From NCBI GenBank assembly GCA_963969395.1, contig OZ017797.1, forward strand, positions 41,106,001-41,170,000: a DNA stretch of 64,000 nt, given 5' to 3'. This DNA is from Pseudoscleropodium purum (taxonomy: Eukaryota > Streptophyta > Bryopsida > Hypnales > Brachytheciaceae). The translations under genes and the position numbers were made by a program. The notes below the pieces were generated by a model. It saw only the letters and a list, made by a program, of their open reading frames with translations. It did not search any database and was not told where the DNA came from. Every line of letters begins with the position of its first letter. The stretch's first letter is position 1. Shown piece after piece: positions 12,078-23,765 of this stretch.

Positions 12078-13610
12078 CTGCATTAAGGAAACCCTGATCA
12101 GTACGACTTGCACCCGCCTGTCACTGAACGCGGCCTAGACTGCCAAGTGCCAACCCATTGCATACATGATGATAACCAAATTGCGAAGGACAATGGGCTC
12201 AACAAATCTTCTAAAAGAACATTAAAAAATTCGGCTCATATGCCCAAATCTGATAGTATTAAGTTAGGGCATATTCGTATCATGATGTCATTTGCTGGAA
12301 CCCGACAAGATCTTGAGAATGACAATCCAATATTTTTTTTACCATTAGATTCATTATTGCCTGCTTCTCAATATCCGCCGTAGTGCCGGCGAGTTCCAAA
12401 TGGAGCAGAGGCGTCACGGAACCAAGCTCCCGCGCGGGGCTGTCAGGACGCGCAGCGCAAACCCTTGTCACCACTTCGTCGTGTGTTACTGCGTCGCGTG
12501 CTACTCGCTGCCTGCGAAGTTGAGTTTCTTGCTGAAGTCGCGGAGGTTTGTTTTGCGTTGCGACTTCGCTTTCAGGTATCTCTGCCTTGGTCTGGGTTCC
12601 CTGGTCTTCGAAGGATTTTAGCTCTTTATGGTAGTCTTCTACATAAGATTGACCTGTGTAAAGTTTCTGATGCGTGGTATTTGGTCTTCTTTTGGTTGTT
12701 GATGTTAGGGATGCTTCGACTGTTTGTTTCCGTGAATTGGGGCGTCCGTATGTATATGGCTTGGGGGAGTATGTCTAACTAACTGTGTAAGTTCGTTCCA
12801 TCTCTACAACTATGGATAAGAACGCTGTGCCACCGAAAATGAAAGCTCCAGCCTTTGATTCGTAGAAGAGACAGGGAGAAGCTCCAAGGCAACTGAGGGT
12901 GAGGATGAGGCTGGAGGTGATCAAAACACATATATTTTGCGCTGAAGGGAAAGGTAATTGATTTCTTGTTGTCTAGGTAATTAGTATGCAGCCCAATATG
13001 ACTTTCCTATTCTGTATCAGCTTTTTCATTGCCTCTAAACCTTACACCCTTTCACTAAGGCTTTCACGTAGGGCAGCAGCTCCATCAATTCCTTCAAACT
13101 TAATTAACAAATTTGAAAGAAGCTGACGGAGTCGACAAAACAAATGCAACAAATTCAAATGGAGTAGACTAGGTAGTGTAGCATTGGCAACATCGAGCAT
13201 AGTGAAAGGTGTCCGAATAAACGAAAAAATGGTGCTTATTCAATTCATACGCGACATCGAGCGATGGCGGAGGATGCGAAGATTGCGGACAACATGATTA
13301 GCTTCGATCAGTTGGCGCCCATCTTCGTGGACATAGAGATGTGAACACGCGTTCCATTGCGGCCGTTGTGCATACTTCCACGGTGGCCGAACTGCCAGGT
13401 GAAATTCTTTTTCTTGGCGCAACAATTTGTACGGCGCTGCATTGTATGTCAGATTCATTTTGGTAAAATTATAGTTGTACTAATCGAAAATGGAAAAGTA
13501 TTCTCAATCTTAGACATTCTCATTGCATTCATTTATACTTTGTATTTATCACAAAAAATAAATTAGGCCCTAAACTAATAGGAACATTGTTTCACCTATT
13601 TTCTTTTTTT
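12078..13610. other. GC-variable tract, no gene recognised
   Basis: A CpG-rich patch at 12390-12620 looks like the start of a plant transcription unit, with a CAG|GTATCT donor-like site near 12573. A second patch at 13250-13400 contains a 26-codon frame starting at ATG 13264. Neither joins into a recognisable protein. The tract may be the dead upstream part of the duplicated segment that carries the SF3B3 fragment, or a lost promoter. Confidence 0.35.
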
Positions 13611-13612
13611 GG

Positions 13613-13800
13613 CTTTGGATCCCTAAATGCCCCATACACCATACATAAAAGGTTATGATTTCCTTATACTCAAGATTTAATGAAAAGTGTCTATTGCAAA
13701 TCTTGATTTTCTAATGCATATGGTGCCCTTTTAACCTCATATTTTTTTATTACCAATTTTTTTTATATGACATGTAAAAGAATTGAAAGATTCCAAATTG
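13613..13800 (+). repeat. Fragment of the F/G subfamily of TTAA-type repeats
   Basis: The stretch opens with ATCCCTAAATGCCCC and a CACC word, like the left ends at 22280 and 28058. It then shares TTTTAACCTCATATTTTTTT and AATTGAAAGATT-like blocks with 28490-28560. It passes into the tandem repeat at about 13800, so the right half is missing. Confidence 0.55.
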
Positions 13801-14242
13801 GTACCACAAAAATATTGTCATTGAGATGGGATGGAAGAATTTTGCTAGTCAAGCAAAAAAAATGGGAAAGGGAGTGAGTCTACAAAAAGCAATTGTAATT
13901 GAGTTGGGAAAGAAGTGGTTTAATAATCAAAGAAAAAAAAAAGAGAATAGAATGATCCCCATCAAAATGAATGTCATTGACTTGGAACAAAAAAGTCTTG
14001 AAAATCAATGCCAAAAAAGGGGGGATGGAGTGACCTTAGCTTTTGTACAAGCATGTCAATTGATTTTAGGGGTGGCCAATTATTTTCAAAGAGTAGTGAA
14101 CTAAAACAAATATATTTTAATTGTGAGTCAAAGTGATTGACCCTAAACTCTAAAATCCTTAACCTTTAAGTTTTCTTTGGGAGGAGTGTTAGAGTTGGGA
14201 TGGAAGTATATTGCTAATCTAAGTAAAGGTAAATGGGGATCA
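13800..14242. repeat. Degenerate tandem repeat, about 80-90 bp unit, left part
   Basis: Repeated blocks read roughly ATTGAGTTGGGA, then TTTTGCTAATCAA, an A-run, then GGGAAAGGGAGTGA. Several diverged units are visible at 13820-14100, and another at 14185-14240. The array resumes at 15800 after element A. Frames through it (such as 13826-14104) encode only Lys/Asn-rich low-complexity text and are not considered genes. Confidence 0.6.
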
Positions 14243-14246
14243 TTAA

Positions 14247-15795
14247 CCCCTAAAGTTCCTTGACTATGTTTTCACCAAAAACACTCCAAAATTGCCATTT
14301 TTAGGACAAGTATTAGAAAACATTTAAGAACATTTTTGGACACATCCAACAATAAGATCTTATAGTATGATAATTTGAGAAGGGGGCAATGGTTGGCTTG
14401 GGGTATCCCTCTTTAGACACACTAATTAGGTTATTTTTGTTGAAAACCTCCAATGTTTGTCTAATTTGTTCATTTTGATCAACTAAGAAGATCCTAAATT
14501 TTTTTTTTTAAATTGTGCACCTCAACAAGATCAAGATGTATATTCATATTGAGTTTTGAAGGAAAAAAATTAAATTTGTGAATCTTTTCATAGATGTGAA
14601 AAAATCTGCTGAATTTTGGAAATTGCAACCTCTATAGTGCACAATCTTAAATTTTTTTTAAAAATAAAATTAATTATTTTACATATTGGACCACTCTATG
14701 TAAGTCACATCCAAAAATGATATTAAAAAAAAATTATTTGATATTCCAAATGCTTGTTTTCAAGAATTTTATGTATTTAGGACAACACTAATTTTTTTCA
14801 CTAAAATATTCATTAAAAAATTATAAATTCTTTTTTTGTGTTGATTTTTTTTTTCTTGATACATTATAAGTTCAGGCATCTAAAACCATATTTTGTGAAA
14901 CCATAATTTATTACATTTAAAGGATGAAGTTGTTTGACACACTACAATAGATTGACATTATTGTTAAGACAATGTTTTTGGGTACCCCAAGCCGACCATT
15001 ACCCAAGGTGTGGAAAAAATTTCAGAAATTTACACCGTGTAGATTGCAAGATATTAACGTTTGAATTGACAAAAAGCCTTTTTTTGGCCTTGCAAAAAAG
15101 CAGGCAACTACATTTCATAAGGTCACATTTGTATGAAAAATGTCCAAAATGGTTGAAACTCTTTGGATTCATTTTTCAAAGCAAGTTAGCTACATTCTTG
15201 AAAATTTTCAGATCATTTGGAATTGTACAACTTATAGGAAAAAAATAGTAAGTAGAAAGAAGTAGAGAATGAATCAAAATACTAAATTGTTGATAATTTA
15301 GTTATGGAATTGAAAAATGCCAAATTCAATGGTCATTATGTTTTCATAAACAATCTTCACCTAATATATTTGTTTATTTCCAAAAATATTGAAAATTGAG
15401 TTCAATAAATAACTTCAAAGTTTATATTGGAGTAGAGAATCCATAACTGCCTACAAATTGAAACACCTCATAACTTTTGACTCATTGATCAAAATGGAAT
15501 AATATAAAGCTTTTGATGTATATATAAATCTAGAAAATTAATTTCAAATTTTTGTTTTTGAAAAAAGTGATTTTTTCATATTTGCCTAGATTGCCCGAGT
15601 TGAGAAACAAACTACATATTAGGCCATAACTTTTGACTCATATTTCCAAATGTCTTGAAATTTAGTGCACATAAAAGATATTCCTTGCCTGCACCTTTTA
15701 TTTAAAATTTGGGCCAAAAATATGGAAATCTCCACTCACAAGCACTTGCCCAAAAAAGTTATGTTGCCAAAAAACACACCTTGGTCCTTTAGGGG
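14247..15795 (-). mobile_element. TTAA-flanked TIR element, copy A (carries a nested element)
   Basis: The left terminus is CCCCTAAAGTTCCTTG and the right terminus is the inverse of CCCCTAAAGGACCAAGG. TTAA flanks both ends (14243-14246 and 15796-15799). It sits inside the tandem repeat, whose unit text resumes directly after it. The outer 930 bp or so match copies B and C in inverted orientation, including the ATAACTTTTGACTCAT-like and ACCGTGTAGATTGCAAGATA blocks. The extra 620 bp are the nested element at 14384-15004. A TTAA target and CCC...GGG ends are the pattern of piggyBac-type elements; no transposase is present, so class assignment is inference. Confidence 0.8.
14384..15004. mobile_element. 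MITE nested in TTAA element copy A
   Basis: The ends are inverted copies: GGCAATGGTTGGCTTGGGGT on the left matches the reverse complement of ACCCCAAGCCGACCATTACC on the right, with two mismatches. AAGG occurs on both flanks. Copies B and C lack this 620-bp block at the same place, so they act as empty-site controls. It is AT-rich inside with no coding capacity. Confidence 0.75.
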
Positions 15796-15799
15796 TTAA

Positions 15800-16120
15800 G
15801 TTGGGATGGAAATGTGTTGATACTTCAAAGAACAAAAATGGTACCCAATTTTTTTATTATGACATAGAAAGAAAATTGAAAGAGACCAAATCAATACTAC
15901 AAATTATCATTAAATTGGATTTAGCTAAGTGTGTTGCTAGCCCAACCAAAAAAATGGGAGAGGGAGTGACTACCCTCCCCAAAATTGTCATTGAATTGGA
16001 GTAGGAATGTTTTGCTAATCAATACCAAAAAAAAGAGAAGGGAGTAAATCCTAAAAAATAGAATGTCATTGAGTTAGAGGAATTGGAAGCAACTTGGAAT
16101 CAAAAATATGGAGGGTATTA
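15800..16120. repeat. Degenerate tandem repeat, right part
   Basis: This continues the 13800-14242 array: TTGGGATGGAAATG, an ATTAAATTGGA block, AAAATGGGAGAGGGAGTGA, then CATTGAATTGGAGTAGGAA and further units to about 16120. The continuity on both sides shows that element A was inserted into a pre-existing array. Confidence 0.6.
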
Positions 16121-19100
16121 GAGTGAAAATCCACATGAATTAAAGTATAGTGTGCATTTTATTCATCAAAGGAAAAATTTATAAAACATTTGGATCTACT
16201 TTAGCCTAGATTTAATTCTTGAAACGTGATTACAAATAAAGTAGGGTATTGAAAAATCTCTTGATTTAAAAAAAAGTAGGTATAAATTAGTGTGAATTAA
16301 ACCAGAGAAGTGAAAAAAAATTAATTTTAGAATGATTATAATTCCTAGTTCTTCTTATAGAAGAATGAAAAATATATGTTTTAAACCATTTAACGATTGG
16401 AATATTGTAGTTAATTGTACTAGATTTTAGGTACTTTTCTTTCAAGATTGATATCTACAAAATAAAATGGATTAAAGTAGAAATTAACAACACAATAGTA
16501 TTCTCAATTGGAATGGCGATATTTTATCAAAATTAAAGAATCATTCAATGGTGGAATTAGAAGATCATAGTGTGTATTTGAACTAGATTATGCACATTCA
16601 AAAATGAATTTTTTGAAGATATATACCTTAAGGGTTAAATAGAATTGTGATTTAATTTTCAAAAATAAAAGTGAAGTAATGAGTAGAGAGATTAAGCAAT
16701 GTTGCAACCTTTTAAATTAAGAATAAACTTGCACATAATTATTGTGAAGTTTAGAAGTGAGAGTAACTTTGGAAGTATAGGTAAAACTACCCATTACCAT
16801 ATAGATTTGCAATTTGACTATCTTCGGATTAATCCAAGAGGGACACATATTTTTTCAAAGGTGTGCATTTGTTTCATGAGTCAAACCTAGGTAAATTTAT
16901 AATTTTTACATCAAAATTGTAATTTCTATGAATTTTTGAAGTGGTTAGCTTTGAAATTACAAAATTGTCTTGAACTAGAGTCATTAACAACCTTCCTATT
17001 AATTTGTGGGTGGGGGGGGGGGGGGGAGAGCGGGATTGGGGCCAAAAGTAGGTGACAGAATTAGGCTAGTCTATCGATAAAATTGGGTTGTGAATGGTGA
17101 TGGGCAATTCTACCCTATTAAATACAATTTTGTTTCAATTTTCAAAAATGAATGTATAGTGACAAGTAAAGAGAATAAACAATGTTACATTCTTATATAT
17201 CAAGAATAGACTCACAAATAATTATTGTAAAATTTATAAGTGAAAGTGGCTTAGCCATATACAATTTAGAACAAAATTTTATACATTGAGAATTGAAAAG
17301 AGTTAGAACATTGATCAAGACTAGAACACACACACTAATAGAAGATGAGCAATAAAACACAATTCAAACAAGCAAATCAAGATAACAAACTTTCAAATAT
17401 AAAAATATATAGCACAATAAGTAGTTGTATTTATAAGCATTAGATGTTTTTTGGGGGGTTTGGAGGGCCATCTGGATTTGTTCCTCGCATTATTCCTCCA
17501 ATAGTTTGAGAACGGTTGTTGTCAGAATTTTTTTTTATAATTTAAAATGCAAAAAAAAGTTGAATTTAAAATTAAAACTTTAAAAATGATGTGCCAATTG
17601 TTGTGCCATGTCATGTAGCTACTGTTGGGCAATGCATAGAGTTTGGGAATCTAGCTCAATGCAAGGGAACTCACAACCCTCTTAGAGGCCAAAATCTCAT
17701 CTAGTGTATTTACCATGTTTTCAAATATGTGTAATATTTTTGTGTTTTGTTCACAAATATTTTAATAGTTGGAAAACTCTAAATTGATTTTTTCTTCCAA
17801 TAATTGTGTATTAAGAATGGCATAATTTGAATTTAAGAACATGAGTTCTAATTCTTCATAGATTTTATGTTATTTTCATTTTGGGCATTAGAGTGATCAC
17901 AATGTGGTTATTTGACTACTAAAGGGTTAATACAATACATAATTGAAATTAATCTCTAAACGCCCCAAGAGCCAAAAAATTAGTTGCCTAGTTGGTGGAT
18001 AGTTCAATAGTCAACTAGATGGTTTTCATTCACATTTTTTTAGGCTTCATTAAGTGTGTATACAATAGATGGTGGTGGAAATTATCTAATTGAAGTGACA
18101 TGAATCTTTTTATACAAGAAGATGTATTAAAAATGAATCATTAAAGACCTTTTCTTATATTAAAAAAGATTCATCTTTTTTATAGAGCTGCAAATTTTTC
18201 TAGGTTTCCAAAGTGTAGGAATTGAGCGGCAATAGTTGTTTCACACTTTTATGTGGCACAACGATTGCCACTTTAAATAATAATAATAATAATAAATCAA
18301 TTTTTATATGTTCTTTTGAATTTTTTTTTTAAATTTCAAAAATATATATTTATTAATATTTATAATTTTCAATTAATTTTTAATTATCTTAAATTTTTGA
18401 CAGCATATTGTTGGTTCACAGCAAGAAGAATAGGCCTAAAACAACCTTCTCCTTGCCTCAAACCTCCTCTAATGGTGTATTTTGATATTTCCCAACTCCT
18501 TGTTTGGGATCTCAAATTTAGCCATAAAATTTTTTTTTTAAAATTTACATCTAATTAATTAAATGAAGTATACTAGGTTTACTTCAATTTGAAATCTTGA
18601 AAAATTCTAAAAATTGATTATTTTATTGCAATGTGAAGTTCATGAAAACAACCATAGTTTACTAATTTTCTAATTATAGAAAGACACAAAAATGTAGTTA
18701 ATATCATAATCATCTCCACATTGATTTATCCCTATGACAAAAATTTCAGATTTTTTTGGCTCATTTTGAATTTATTATGAATTTTCTTCACTCTTCATTA
18801 AGAAATCTACACTAATTTCAAATTTTAACAACAAAATTATGAATAATTTTTCTATATGTATTATGAAGCCTAAAAGACATAATGTGAAAAAAAAAATTAT
18901 CAATAGAGAGAAAATTGTATGAAAGATGTACATTTCAAAGGCTTAAATATTATCTACAAGCCAAGCTTATCCTTTCATGTGCTATGCTTTCATTGGTCAA
19001 ATCCTCCCAACCTATTGACTTTTTTGTCCAAGTACCCAACCACTTATGCTTTGGGATTTTTCTTAAAAACCACAATAGCTTGTTATGTAAATCTAGTTTC

Positions 19101-22100
19101 ACACAAAGATGGCCAACTTGATTCTTGAAAGGATCACTTCAAGTGCAATTTCATCTATATATTTTTAATAATAGAATCAACACTTCAAAAATCAAAGTGA
19201 TCACATTTTGATTGTTCATGAAGTTAAGGTTTAAATGGTTAATCAATTATTGTTTGTTTTATATTTTTTTTGAATTTGATCCTTATTTTTGTATGTAAGT
19301 TGCATGTTTTCATGCCAAACATACATCCTAAAATTCTTCATTTTCAAACAAAACAAAATTCCTAAAATTATAAGTACTATAGTGTGCCAAAAATTAAGTT
19401 AGATTTTCATTTATAATTATCTATAAGGTGTTTAAAATAAGACCAAGTAGATTTTTCTCTACTAATAGGGTCCCTTTAAATCATAATTACTACATAATTA
19501 GCCCCCAAACAATTATATGGTTAACACACATGGTTAAAATACATAAAAGGAAGTCACCTCTCCAAGGCAAAAATGGATTTGGTCATAGGCTCTAGCAGTC
19601 TAGCCTTCAGAATTAATGCAATAAGGATGTAAAAGACTAAAAGTGTTTCATGAATGACTATTACAAAACCATAGAAATAATGAATGCACCTATTCATCCA
19701 TGAATCTGGAAATGTATTGTTTTTAATGAAAAATATTATTGTTCAATATGGAGTTGCTAAGCCATGTCTTGCCATATGTAGTATAAATCCTTTTGTTATG
19801 AAGGAAAGAATCTACCTTTGAAAAGCAACAACAAGGATAAACCTCTCTTCTTATATCCCTAAGATATGAGCGGCTAAATTATCCCCCAATAGATTCTCTA
19901 TTTACAATGGTCTTAGAACCAACATTATTATTATACACTAGAGGAAACTCACCTAGATAGAAACGCATCATGTTTTTGTGGACAAAAGGATGTCAGAGAC
20001 TTTTAAATAGAAGATGGTAGAATTATGGTAGATGCTGTAGAAAACATGTGGATATTAATGGAAAAAAAACTTGATGCTAAAGTTGATGACTGTGTTGTAT
20101 AAGACATCTTGAAAAATGTAATCATGTTTTTGGAGACATCTTAGAAAACATGAAAGTGCCATGTTAGCAAGGGCTTATGGTTTGATTGCAGATAAGTTTC
20201 TAAAAGTTATTGGAGGCTCAGGTAAAATGTTGACTAAATATGAAAAAAACAAGGGAAAAGGTAGCCTTATGATACACTTTTTGGAAATAAAAACTACGTA
20301 GCATTTAAGTGATTACATATACGTTAATTGAGATGTCCAAATGTTATTTTAGACATCAACTATGACTTTAGCTAAGACTTCAAATGCAACATCCAAATGT
20401 TTGTTTAGACATCAATTGAGGCTTGAATTGATACTTCAAATGTTTTTTTAGATGTCAATTTCTAATACAATTCCTACATTTTACTTTTTCTATATGGTTT
20501 GTCTTCCCTCCGACCACCTCATTTGTATATATATAGCTTGTCTTCTCATGTCAATATACTTGCAATAAGTGGCTTTTCAAGCCATGTGACATAGTTGCCA
20601 AATGTGGTATATTGAGTACCAAGGTTTTTTTTTGACTAGTGTCCCCCTTGTTGCCCTCATTCTAGAGGCCAGTTTTGGAAGGGATGAAGCTAGAGAGGTT
20701 AGATTTCTGACAACTTGATAGAATTTCGCCAAAAATAAAAGCCCTATTGAGTACAATACATTGTATATAATGTGTTTTGTATCATGTATAATGTATAGTA
20801 GATTGTGCATGGTGTACAATGTATAATGTATAGTGTATTCTATATTGGGTATGCTCTATTATGTATGGTTTACTATGTATAGTATGCATCTAAGATGATG
20901 TTTCAAAAAATATTCAAATGTCTACATTGATGTAGCAAAAATTGAGATGTGCACATTAGATACACCCTTAAAGATGTTGTCTGTGACATTTTTGTTTCCA
21001 AAGATATGCCATAACACATGCTGGATGCTACATGACATTAAAAAAAATTAACCTCGTGTCATTATTGATGTTCAAAAAAACATGTGCATGTCATAGTAGA
21101 TGTCTAAATAGGCAACATCCAAGGCACAACACATCTACCACGTCATGAATTTTTCTTTGCCATGTCACCATGTGGCAATTACATCATGCCCTATGTTACC
21201 AAAGGCTCGAATGAAATAATTGTTGATATGGCATTGCCCATCTATGTGGATGTGATGTGTTTGCCACATGGTGCACTTTGGGTACCTTTTTTTGACTATG
21301 TTTGAACAAATGTTATACTAAAAATAGGGTAGTTTTTTCAAAATTTGTGTGTATTTGCCATATCAATCTTAATGGATTTTTTAAACATTCATGGGGGCAT
21401 GCCTAATGTTAAAAAAAACACTATTTTTACATTTCAATGGCGTCCAAAAAAACGGAGGGTTCTTCAACTAATAATTTATTATTATTTGAAGAAAAGACCA
21501 AGGGCCTTGTTGCAACAATAAAAATGTGCCATAATTTAACCTTTAAATGTTTGAAAAGATGTTTTTATGTCTTTTAGATGATTTCAAAGGGGTCTCAAAG
21601 ATGAAAAGATGTTTCATGTCCTTTAAATGATTTCAAGGAAGTCTTATAGGTGAAAAAAATCCATTTTTTCATTCAATTTTTTTTGGAAGTTATTTGAATC
21701 GAATTTCAACAAAAGATGATGTATATTCTCTCTTTGTGATAATTTTAGGCAAATCCATGGATTATTGTATAGTATATTTTGGCAATTTTTGCTCTTTTTT
21801 CTTTATTTGAATTTATGTCATAAAAATTATATTTTTTGAATTTGAGTTCGACTAATGAAATGAAGCTTGCAAAATCTAGTTTATACTCAAGTTAAAATTT
21901 GAAAAATTCATAACATTCAATTTTTTATTGCAAGTTGAATTTTGGACCTATTACTATGAAATATAGGTTTTTTGATTTTAATATGACACAATTAATTTTC
22001 TTTCCTCATGTTGTTAGAGACTATAATATACACTTGTAGAGAAATTTTCAAATTTTTTGAGTATAATTTGTATTTGATATGAATTTTTTTCTACAATACA

Positions 22101-22275
22101 TTTATAGAAAAATTGAATTTTTTCAAGACTTCTAGAAGACATGTAATTACATCTCTAGATAATAATAAATAAAAAAAATTTCAAGCATAAATAATTGAAA
22201 ATGGTAGCATACAAAGACATGAATTTTGAAATAGGGTTTGAAATAAAGTCATGGGCTTGTCTTTTTAGGATTAAT
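16121..22275. other. Long AT-rich repeat-bearing intergenic tract
   Basis: No gene is recognised. Visible structure includes a G-run at about 17009-17026 and an (AAT)n tract at 18274-18296. A TTAATCTCTAAACGCCCC terminus at about 17952 resembles the left ends of the TTAA family. There are also frequent GATGTC/GACATC words at 20330-21130. Open frames are short and AT-driven. Confidence 0.5.
20565..20890 (-). repeat. Inverted relative of the 29.3-29.6 kb minisatellite element
   Basis: It contains TGTATAATGTATAGT-type words that are the complement of the ATATACAATACACC array at 29390-29605. It also has a block around AAGTGGCTTTTCAAGCCATG that is the reverse complement of the ACATGGCTTCCAAAGCCACT block beside that array. 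The array here is shorter and more decayed. Confidence 0.6.
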
Positions 22276-22279
22276 TTAA

Positions 22280-22795
22280 CCCTAAATGTCCAAGGCACCA
22301 AACTCTAGTGTCAAAAATACTTTAAAATTAAATAAAACCTTACCAATGTACTATTTTTGTGCAAGGGTGTCCATTGCAATGTTGAGAGTTCTTGGAAATG
22401 AGCCTCAAATACATTAGATTTTGGAGAAAAATTCACATTAGAAATTCATTTTCAAAGATTGTAGAGTAGATTTTGAGAAACTATAAATTGATAGGATTTA
22501 TGCATTTTATGCGTTTTAACTTGATATTTTTTTGGGACCAAATTTTTAGATTTGACTTATGAGAAGAGGATTGAAAGACAATTTCACAAATTCATAGTTT
22601 TAACACCCTCATGGTCAAACATTATATTCTTTCACTCTGGAATTGATGTCATTGTGCTTTCTTTTCCCATGTGATCTCTAACATGTCTAGATTCAATTAG
22701 TATGGCTGCAATTAAAAAAAATTGATACAGCTTATCAAAATGTTGTCTTTCTGTACAATTTACAGAAATTTCTAAGAAGCTCAAAAAAGGCCTTC
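22280..22795 (+). mobile_element. TTAA-type repeat, copy G, abutting the AP-3 delta gene
   Basis: TTAA precedes CCCTAAATGTCCAAGGCACC at 22280. The body matches copy F (28058-28756), for example GAGCCTCAAATACATTAGAT, TTTTAACACCCTCATGGTCA and a TTGATACARCTTATCAAAATG block. The match ends near 22795, short of a right terminus, exactly where the GC-rich upstream region of the AP-3 delta gene begins. Confidence 0.7.
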
Positions 22796-23765
22796 GCCAT
22801 TCAGCTCTTCACTTCTCACAGTTCTCTCCCGGACCGCGGTCGTCACCTATCGCCGAGCTCATCGAGCACCCAGCGATGGCCACTTCAGCTCTGGAATCGC
22901 GACGCAGCTTGCCATCCTTCGAGGTGAATTGATCAACTCTTTCTCAAGTGCGTCGATGCTGACTGGGCGCGTGCGTCCTCCTCCTGCGTGCCGACCTGCA
23001 CTGCCATCTGGTTTTGTTGGATCTTCAGCTCTCTTTTAGTTTTTTGAAAGTAAAAGTGGAATCTCCGATTGCTTCATTCCACGGGGGGCCGTCTTGAGGC
23101 GGTCGGTTTAGGTTTCTGGAGGGTCTTTCGGTGGTGGTGCGCTGGATTCCTTCGTCGGCTAGCTCGAGAACTCGATTTCTGTCTGGGACTGCGGGTTGTG
23201 TTGGGAATCGTTGAAGTTCTGAGTTGGATCAGATGCAGTCACGAAATTGGTACTGTTGAGCGCTATTTCTGCGGGCAGGCTTTTGGCTTGAGCCATCTTA
23301 GTTTATTATTGGTTTCACAAACCTTTTTTTGCAAGGTCCTTTGAAGCTCCTTTTTGAGAGGTTCTTTGTCATGTTCGAGGTCTTGGTGAGTTTCCTAGGG
23401 TAGGGCGATGTTTTTATTGAAGTGTAAGACTCTCTGCTAGGGATGATTTTATGTTCTCTTTTTTGGGTCATGAGAGTTTGCCTGATTGAGGTTTCTAGGG
23501 TTCAGTGTAGGGTTTCTGAATTGCAATGTTTCCATTTGCCTTCCGTCTTTCACCTTCGCTTACATTTCGTGGTGACGCGCAGGTCATCGAATGCTGCGAT
23601 GTTCTTACGTTGATGGAAGCAGGGCGAGCTTGTGATTGGAGCGAGTGTTTTCATCAGCATGTGATCTTCAGATGATATACCGTCTGTTTTGTATCGATTC
23701 CGTGCTGGACATAGGAGGAACAGGTGGCCATCAGATATATAGGGTTCGGGGAAATTGGGGTGGCT
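22796..23765 (+). promoter_or_regulatory. Promoter and 5' leader of AP-3 delta gene
   Basis: GC content rises abruptly at 22796. A short open frame starts at ATG 22876 (18 codons, stop at 22930). It contains a GAG|GTGAAT donor at 22923/22924. If this splices to the ACAG acceptor ending at 23723, the frame stays open into the AP-3 delta coding sequence and adds 30 residues. Otherwise the leader holds a small upstream ORF. No clear TATA box was seen. Confidence 0.5.

Noticed and set aside
13826..14104. 92-codon Lys/Asn-rich frame
   Set aside because: It follows the degenerate tandem array and has repeat-derived composition.
23724..23765. GTG at 23724 as the AP-3 delta start
   Set aside because: Plant nuclear genes start at ATG. 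The family N-terminus lies at ATG 23766; the upstream codons are read only if the alternative splice exists.
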